A model generated the notes under the pieces. That model did not search any database and was not told where the DNA came from. It was given only the letters and a program-made list of their open reading frames with translations. Positions 34,689 to 40,249 of a DNA stretch of 40,249 nucleotides are shown one piece after another (within the stretch, counting starts at the first letter, position 1; every line of letters starts with the position of its first letter). Made by a program: the position numbers and the translations under genes. Source of the DNA: a virus. The DNA lies in the IMG/VR virus record IMGVR_UViG_3300031566_013562, positions 1 to 40,249 of that record. One strand, written 5' to 3'.

Positions 34689-35047
34689 TGAGATACATAA
34701 GAAAAAAAACGACGATAACAACGGTTGCAGATTTTGAATTAACTGATGAAGAAGAAATTCTCAGTTTGTTGAAAAAACTATCTAAATCTAGCGTTGATAT
34801 TAGTATACAGTATATAGATCCTTCTAATCAATTTGTAAAATCCAATCATAAAGCTCGTATTACATCAGTTTCTGATAGTGCTGTTTCTTTGACTCTGTTT
34901 TATCAAAAAGGAAGTTTTAGAGTCGATAGTCTTCCGATTGGTAATATACAAAAATTAGAAATTAATACAGAACATACAAATCTTGTTGTTGCTCCAAAAA
35001 ATATTAGTAGATATGATTTTATGGATATAATAGAAGAAGGCAAGTAG
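34688..35047 (+). CDS. Hypothetical protein, 119 residues, SH3/Sm-like strands
   Basis: Not recognised. ATG 34688 shares a base with the preceding TGA. The N-terminal part has a helix (EEEILSLLKKLSKSSVD), then strand-rich sequence (ISIQYID, ARITSVSDSAVSLTLFY, IGNIQKLEI) suggestive of a small beta-barrel. It lies 15 bases before DnaE. Confidence 0.55.
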   Translation: MRYIRKKTTITTVADFELTDEEEILSLLKKLSKSSVDISIQYIDPSNQFVKSNHKARITSVSDSAVSLTLFYQKGSFRVDSLPIGNIQKLEINTEHTNLVVAPKNISRYDFMDIIEEGK

Positions 35048-35062
35048 AAGGGATCAAAGTTA

Positions 35063-36352
35063 ATGCAAAATAAGGATTTCGTTCATACACATGTACATAC
35101 GAGTATGAGTTCATTCGACGGATTAGCTCCTATTCCAAAATTGGTTATGAGAGCCAGAAAAATGGGTTTTGAAGCTTTGGCATTAACTGATCACGGTAAT
35201 GTTGGAGGACTAATTACTTTTGTTAATGAGTGCAAGCTTACTCAGGATAAAAAAGGAAATGATATTCCTTATCCTATTTTGAAGCCTTTACTTGGTGAAG
35301 AGTTTTATATGAGTTCTGGACATACTAATAAGTCTAAAGAATTGCAACCAAGGATGAGAAAGGGAAATCATCATCTTGTTTTGATTGCAACTAATTTTAA
35401 GGGATATCAGAATTTATGTAGATTGTCTCATAAAAGTTGGATTGATGGTTTTTATATGGACCCTCGAATAGATTTTGATCTTTTGTCTACTCATTCCGAA
35501 GGGTTAATATGTTCTACAGCTTGTTTGGCGGGTCTTGTAAATAGTCAGTTGATGTATGATAGATATGATTTAGCCAAGAAAACTTGTGGAATATTTAAAG
35601 AAATATTTGGAGAAAGATTTTTTCTGGAAGTAATGTATCATGGTATTCGGATGGAACAAGAAATCATGCCAGATATTTTGAAACTTGGGAGGGAATTGTC
35701 TATAAAAGTTATCGCTTCTTGTGATTGTCATTATATAGATAAAAAGCAAGCGGATAGTCATGAGATGTTTATGTGTATGTCTACTGGCAAATGTATGAAA
35801 GATCCTAATAGATTGAAATTTCCATATCCAGAATTTTATTTAAAAAGTGCTGATGAGATGTTGAAGATATTTAAAAATATTCCTTACGTTTTGACAAATA
35901 CAAAATTAGTAGCTGATATGGTGGATGATGAAGATATAGACAAAAATTTATTTGGCGGAATGAAGCTTCCTAAATTTGATTTGCCAGAAGGAAAAACAGC
36001 GTTCCAGTATCTTAAAGAACTGTCTATAGAGGGGATGAAAGAATTAGGATTTGATAAGAGCAAACCTCATATAGAAGCCTTAAAAAAAGAGCTGGGAGAT
36101 ATTAAAGTAGCATGGGAAAATAATGGATATGACTTTGCTACATATTTCTTAATAGTTTGGGATATAATAAATTTTGCGAAGAAAAATGATATAATGACAG
36201 GTCCTGGGAGAGGATCTGGGTTTGGAAGTATTTTACTTAAATGTCTGGGAGTAACTTGGGGAGCAGACCCAATCGAGTATGGGCTTTTGTGGGAAAGGTT
36301 TTTAGCGTTCGCGCCGCGGAGGGTGTTGATGGAGAAAGACTTTGGGTTTTAA
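35063..36352 (+). CDS. dnaE: DNA polymerase III alpha subunit, N-terminal half (PHP and first palm part)
   Basis: 429 residues. It opens with an intact PHP domain: HTHVH, TDHGN, LLGEEFYM, a conserved HH and CDCHYID, so the metal ligands appear present. The palm begins with YFLIVWDIINFA and GPGRGSGFGS (380-389), the nucleotide-binding glycine motif. It stops after ERFLAFAPRRVLMEKDFGF, just before the place where the catalytic Asp pair would normally follow. The Asp residues are in the next gene. PHP domains with full metal sites can proofread in some polymerases; that is inference here. AAGGGAT lies about nine bases before ATG 35063. Confidence 0.9.
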   Translation: MQNKDFVHTHVHTSMSSFDGLAPIPKLVMRARKMGFEALALTDHGNVGGLITFVNECKLTQDKKGNDIPYPILKPLLGEEFYMSSGHTNKSKELQPRMRKGNHHLVLIATNFKGYQNLCRLSHKSWIDGFYMDPRIDFDLLSTHSEGLICSTACLAGLVNSQLMYDRYDLAKKTCGIFKEIFGERFFLEVMYHGIRMEQEIMPDILKLGRELSIKVIASCDCHYIDKKQADSHEMFMCMSTGKCMKDPNRLKFPYPEFYLKSADEMLKIFKNIPYVLTNTKLVADMVDDEDIDKNLFGGMKLPKFDLPEGKTAFQYLKELSIEGMKELGFDKSKPHIEALKKELGDIKVAWENNGYDFATYFLIVWDIINFAKKNDIMTGPGRGSGFGSILLKCLGVTWGADPIEYGLLWERFLAFAPRRVLMEKDFGF

Positions 36353-36406
36353 AAAAATAAAGGGTTGTTACCAAAAGTGCTGCGGTTTTAACTGTTGAGG
36401 AAAAAA
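36303..36406 (+). other. DnaE break region: GC-rich junction and same-frame stops
   Basis: The two DnaE genes are in the same reading frame. Between them are TAA at 36350 and a second TAA at 36389, then GAGG six bases before ATG 36407. Just before the first stop is an unusually GC-rich run (GCGTTCGCGCCGCGGAGGG), unlike the AT-rich surroundings. The spacer is too short for an intron or intein. Confidence 0.6.
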
Positions 36407-39400
36407 ATGGCGGATTTTCAAAAAATAAAAAATGAAATTATATCTAGTATCCAAGAGTCTATAGGTAATGTAGATCCTCGTATTCACGAAGAGCTAGAGT
36501 TGCTTGAAATGACTGATGGGATAAATGATGTAAATAATTTGGAGCATTTCTATGAGATATGGAAATCAGGTAAAAGAAATGGCACTAAAAATGCGGTTAA
36601 TAGTTTAACTGCTTATCAGCTTGGGATAACATCGAAGGAGCCAGATGGGGATTTTCTTCCTGAACGCAGGATTTTTGCTAGACCTGGTTTCCCAGATGTT
36701 GATATGGACTTCGATTTTTTCCGCCGGCAAGAAATATACGATTATATTATAGATAAATATGGACGTGAAAATGTTGGAAATATAGGAACATATCAAGCTT
36801 TAAAATTGAAATCTGCTATAAGAAGGATAGGGAAAGCTCTTGATGTTGCTGGATCTTTTCATAAGGGACAAAAAGAATATGTTTCAGATAATGAGGCGAA
36901 AGTATCTGAAATTATTGATTCTCTTCCATTTCAAAGCGGTGCATTTATAAAAATGACCGATAGGGATGGCGAGCTTCATGTTATTAAAACCATTCGAGAT
37001 GCTTATAAACATTGCGAAAGTTTTAGAGCTTATATAGATAAATATCCTGACATACTTAAATATTCGGATGATATAGAAGGATTATTAACAATTTACTCGT
37101 GCCATCCCGCCGGAATCGTCATAGGAAACGAGCCTCTTGAGAATATTGCACCATTACGACGTGCTAAAAAAGATTCCTATGCTACTCAATATGTTTACGA
37201 AGAGTTAGAACAATTGGGACTTATAAAATTTGATATATTAGCTTTAAGTACATTAACAGTAGTAGACAATACAGTTAAGTTTATTAAGCAAAATTATGAT
37301 ATTGATATAGATATAAAGAATTTACCACTAGATGATAAGCCTACTTTAAGTTTATATAGGTCTGGTAATCTTAAAGGTGTTTTTCAGTGCGAATCAAAAC
37401 CCATGCAACAGGTTATGAGGGATATTGGAGTTGATAGGTTTGATGATATCGTTGCTGCTATAGCGCTATTTAGGCCAGGTCCTATGGCTAGTATCCCAGA
37501 ATATTGTGCTAGAAAAAGAGGAGAGAAAATTGTAGATTATTTCCATCCTAAGATAGAGCCTTTTGTCAAACCTTATTTAGAGGAAACTTTAGGAATTTTA
37601 ATCTATCAAGAATCCTTGATGCAGATTTGCAATTCGTTAGCGGGTTTCTCTATTACTGACGGATATATTATGATAAAAGCTGTCGGTAAGAAGAAAAAAT
37701 CCTTGATGGATAAATTTGCTAAGCAATTTGTTGAGGGTTGTGTTGGTAATGGAATTGACAAAAACATTGCTATAGAATATTGGAATAGATTCATAACTCC
37801 TTTTGCATTATATGGTTTTAATAAGTGTTTTAGTGAAGACTCTATTGTGGCGGATTCTATGACAGGTGAACTAATCAATATGCGAGACGTATTTAATCGA
37901 TTTAATAAAAAGGAAAAAATATATGTTAATGCGGTTAATGACAAAGGAAAAATAGTATCTAGACCGATTGTTGCAGTATCTTCAAATGGAAAAAAACTTG
38001 TATATAAAGTTCAAACCAGAAGTGGTTATACTTTACGGGTAACCAAAGATCATAAAATTAAAACTCCTATTGGTATGATTCCTTTAAGCGATATTAATAT
38101 AGGAGATTATGTGGCGACTTCTCGTTGTCTTTTAGCGAAAAAACCTTCTGAAAAAATAGAGAAGCACGAATTGATAACTCTGGCGCATTTAATAACGGAA
38201 GGAAATACATGTCATCCTACTACTTTGTATTTTTACAATAATGATATTGATTTAATTAACGATTTTAACAGATTCGTTTCATGTTTTGATGATAGTTTAG
38301 TTCAAGTTATTGAACAAGATGAAAAAAGATATGTTGCGTCTGTTAACACCGGTCGAATAAAAAATAAAAAAACTGTTCCTTGGAATAAAGGATTGACAAA
38401 AGATGATTATAAAACTAGAAAATCTACAGTTGGACAAAATGTTTCTGGGGTATATAAATGGGCATTAAATTTGGGTTTGATCTATAAAAAAGCTACAGAA
38501 AAAGTTGTTCCTAAGATAATATTTGGATTGACCGATAACGAAATAGAATTATTTGTTGGGAGATTATGGTCCGGTGATGGGCATATAACATACAAAAAGG
38601 AATTTTCATATCCATATTATTCTACATCTAGTAAACAATTGGCATATGATGTTCGCATGCTTTTATTAAGATTGGGGATATTGTCTAAATTAACTAAGAA
38701 AAAATTTAAATATAAAGATTCTGTAAAAATAGGATATACTGTATCTCTTTATGATAAGAATTCTTTATCGTTATTTATAAATAGGATAACAAAACATATT
38801 ATTGGTAGAAAAGAAGATATTTTAAGGCTGAAATATTATTTTGGGCAGATAAAAGACCATCCGTCTCAAAGAGATGTTATTCCAATACATTTTAAGTCTT
38901 TAATTCGTGAAGAGATATCTAAAAAAAATATTAGTTTAGCATCAGCATGTGTAAACTCTGGATTATGTTCAAATAATTTTGCATTCGCTGCTCCGTATCT
39001 TAAAAAAGGGATAAAATATAAGAAACATAGTTATTTTAGGGATAATATTAGGAAATTGGCCGAGGCTATAGATTCAAAAGAATTAAAACAATTAACTAAT
39101 TCTGATATACTGTGGGATAGAATTGTGGATATATCTCCAGATGGAGAATGCGATACTTTTGATGTAACAGTTGAAACAGATCACAATTTAGTAGTTGACG
39201 GAATTATTACATCAAATAGTCACAGTCTAGCCTATGCTATACTTTCTTATTCTTGTGCATATTTAAAAGCGAATTATGCTGATGAATTTTTATGTACTTT
39301 ATTGAATGTAGAAAATAATAGAAGGAAGTACGATAAGGTTTTAGATTATGAAAAAGATGTGAAAAGGAATGGTATTACTATATTACCATTAGATTTAAAT

Positions 39401-39784
39401 AAAAGTGGTGTAGATTATACGATAGCAAAAAAGAAAGATCCTATGTCTGGAGTTCATAATACTGAATTTCGTTCTAGCCTTATGACAAAAGGGATTAGTA
39501 AAGAATCTGCACAAGAGATAGCTGCTCATCAACCATATAAAGATTTGAGAGATTTGGCTTTTAAAACGGATACAAAATTGGTTGGGAAGGAGGCGATATC
39601 TGCATTAGTCGTGGCTGGCGTATTCGATCACCAAAATGTTAGAGAGCCAGGGAAAAGACGAATCTCTATGGAAAAATTTCGTATAGCTGTTGTAGAAAAA
39701 TTTCAAAGACTTAGAATAGATATAAAAAAAGCAGGAAATAGGGGCGTAGATAGTATGGATATGTTCGAAGATTTTGACGAATAG
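36407..39784 (+). CDS. dnaE: DNA polymerase III alpha subunit, C-terminal half, with intein
   Basis: 1125 residues as translated, 661 after removing the intein. A ~80-residue leading segment with no close match to normal DnaE precedes FPDVDMDF, where Asp97 and Asp99 equal the catalytic pair of bacterial DnaE (PDIDIDF). The third catalytic Asp is in KFDILALSTL (Asp276). Then come GVFQCES, LFRPGPM and YQESLMQI, all standard for DnaE, and YGFNK-SHSLAYA is split by the intein. The C-terminal part covers the helix-hairpin-helix region (DLAFKTD) but no clear beta-clamp tail or OB fold is seen. With the 429-residue N-half the enzyme totals ~1,090 residues, normal for DnaE. The two chains must pair to act. 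GAGG six bases before ATG 36407; TTG 36395 is unlikely. Confidence 0.9.
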   Translation: MADFQKIKNEIISSIQESIGNVDPRIHEELELLEMTDGINDVNNLEHFYEIWKSGKRNGTKNAVNSLTAYQLGITSKEPDGDFLPERRIFARPGFPDVDMDFDFFRRQEIYDYIIDKYGRENVGNIGTYQALKLKSAIRRIGKALDVAGSFHKGQKEYVSDNEAKVSEIIDSLPFQSGAFIKMTDRDGELHVIKTIRDAYKHCESFRAYIDKYPDILKYSDDIEGLLTIYSCHPAGIVIGNEPLENIAPLRRAKKDSYATQYVYEELEQLGLIKFDILALSTLTVVDNTVKFIKQNYDIDIDIKNLPLDDKPTLSLYRSGNLKGVFQCESKPMQQVMRDIGVDRFDDIVAAIALFRPGPMASIPEYCARKRGEKIVDYFHPKIEPFVKPYLEETLGILIYQESLMQICNSLAGFSITDGYIMIKAVGKKKKSLMDKFAKQFVEGCVGNGIDKNIAIEYWNRFITPFALYGFNKCFSEDSIVADSMTGELINMRDVFNRFNKKEKIYVNAVNDKGKIVSRPIVAVSSNGKKLVYKVQTRSGYTLRVTKDHKIKTPIGMIPLSDINIGDYVATSRCLLAKKPSEKIEKHELITLAHLITEGNTCHPTTLYFYNNDIDLINDFNRFVSCFDDSLVQVIEQDEKRYVASVNTGRIKNKKTVPWNKGLTKDDYKTRKSTVGQNVSGVYKWALNLGLIYKKATEKVVPKIIFGLTDNEIELFVGRLWSGDGHITYKKEFSYPYYSTSSKQLAYDVRMLLLRLGILSKLTKKKFKYKDSVKIGYTVSLYDKNSLSLFINRITKHIIGRKEDILRLKYYFGQIKDHPSQRDVIPIHFKSLIREEISKKNISLASACVNSGLCSNNFAFAAPYLKKGIKYKKHSYFRDNIRKLAEAIDSKELKQLTNSDILWDRIVDISPDGECDTFDVTVETDHNLVVDGIITSNSHSLAYAILSYSCAYLKANYADEFLCTLLNVENNRRKYDKVLDYEKDVKRNGITILPLDLNKSGVDYTIAKKKDPMSGVHNTEFRSSLMTKGISKESAQEIAAHQPYKDLRDLAFKTDTKLVGKEAISALVVAGVFDHQNVREPGKRRISMEKFRIAVVEKFQRLRIDIKKAGNRGVDSMDMFEDFDE
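37826..39217 (+). mobile_element. Intein 4 with LAGLIDADG-type nuclease in DnaE
   Basis: 464 residues between FNK and SHS. It begins CFSEDSIVADS, block B YTLRVTKDHKIKT, nuclease motifs LAHLITEGN and VGRLWSGDGHI, block F CDTFDVTVETDHNLVV, end ITSN. The first acidic motif carries Glu. A PWNKGLTKDDYKT stretch between the motifs resembles NUMOD-type DNA-binding linkers. The last intein residues lack the usual His before Asn (Ser-Asn). Confidence 0.87.
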
Positions 39785-39793
39785 GAGAAAATA

Positions 39794-40153
39794 ATGGATA
39801 AAGATTTAGAAAAAAGTGAAAGTATTTTAGATGAAACTCTTGTTGTGGATAATAGAAGTTCTAGAATAAAGAAATCCATAGAGAGAATTTACAATATTGC
39901 TCCATATGAAAGTTTGAAAATTGTTGTAGGAATAGAGGAAGAAATTCAGTGGGAGACTTTAAAGGAAAGAAGAAGAAAATCTGAAGATTGGACCAAGATT
40001 TTGACTGATGATTTTAATAAGACGGTACAGGATATTTTTAAGGACCAGAATGTATCAGAGAAAAAAGTTTTTATAAAAAGTCCTGAAAAAACACAGCCAT
40101 TAGATGAGATAGACGATAAAATCAATGTTATGGAAGATTTAGATTCGCTTTAA
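39794..40153 (+). CDS. Hypothetical protein, 119 residues
   Basis: Unrecognised, acidic and mostly helical, with a basic patch (KERRRKSEDW). AGGAG lies about eight bases before the ATG, ten bases after the DnaE stop, so it is likely co-transcribed with the polymerase. No motif is seen. Confidence 0.6.
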   Translation: MDKDLEKSESILDETLVVDNRSSRIKKSIERIYNIAPYESLKIVVGIEEEIQWETLKERRRKSEDWTKILTDDFNKTVQDIFKDQNVSEKKVFIKSPEKTQPLDEIDDKINVMEDLDSL

Positions 40154-40166
40154 TTGGAGCAAAAAT

Positions 40167-40249
40167 ATGAAGGAAATTGATATTTCTACAGTTAGGTCTT
40201 TATTTGATTTGCCGTTAGAAAAGAAGGTGAATAAAGAGGAAGGAACTAG
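40167..40249 (+). CDS. 3' partial gene at the right edge
   Basis: ATG 40167 has GGAG seven bases upstream; 27 codons (MKEIDISTVRSLFDLPLEKK and so on) run to the edge with no stop. Too short to identify. Confidence 0.5.
   Translation, partial: MKEIDISTVRSLFDLPLEKKVNKEEGT

Noticed and set aside
36350-36407. Programmed frameshift or stop readthrough joining the two DnaE genes
   Set aside because: The frames match, so no shift is needed, but two in-frame TAA codons would have to be read. The second gene has its own ribosome site, so separate translation is simpler.

Overview
The window reads as a stretch of a large, AT-rich, tailed-phage-like genome, probably a jumbo phage or a close relative. 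Every gene I can support lies on the + strand. Genes are tightly packed, often joined by ATGA or TGATG overlaps, and no intergenic gap exceeds about 225 bases. No rRNA, tRNA or CRISPR array is visible. The mix of giant adhesin-like proteins, a self-encoded replisome, orphan DNA methyltransferases, a translation factor and several inteins with homing nucleases fits a big virus better than a bacterial chromosome. The host cannot be named from this sequence; Shine-Dalgarno-type sites (GGAG, AGGAGA) imply a bacterial host using the standard code.

Region 1 (1-15178) holds two very long surface or virion proteins. One is cut by the left edge and has FN3-like and BNR/YCF48-like propeller repeats. 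The other has 3134 residues, with seven FG-GAP repeats, a VWA domain whose halves are about 1,940 residues apart, a LamG-like domain, FN3-like segments and six Kelch repeats. Two glycosyltransferases (GT2-like, GT4-like) follow in overlapping frames.

Region 2 (15193-22604) carries a calcineurin-like phosphoesterase with a Myb-like N-terminus, a roughly 220-base structured non-coding gap that may be a relic of an IS200/IS605 tnpB end, several unknown genes, a UvsW/XPB-like SF2 helicase, a D12-class adenine methyltransferase and a phage-encoded translation initiation factor IF-3.

Region 3 (22618-26426) is the most striking. A Ycf46-like AAA+ ATPase is broken in two inside its Walker A motif by a split intein with a very short (24-residue) N-part. 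A free-standing NUMOD/PD-(D/E)XK homing endonuclease gene sits in the break. A second, contiguous mini-intein interrupts the same ATPase just before Walker B. Only trans-splicing plus cis-splicing would rebuild the roughly 549-residue enzyme.

Region 4 (26423-40249) encodes replication functions: a DnaC-like loader, a DnaB-like helicase, a CHC2 zinc-finger (DnaG N-terminal) protein, a second DNA methyltransferase carrying a LAGLIDADG intein, a run of small unknown or zinc-binding proteins, a metallopeptidase-like protein, and a DNA polymerase III alpha subunit (DnaE) split into two genes within the palm, the second half carrying another large intein. In all, four inteins occupy three genes within about 16 kb, each at a conserved active-site or nucleotide-binding motif.
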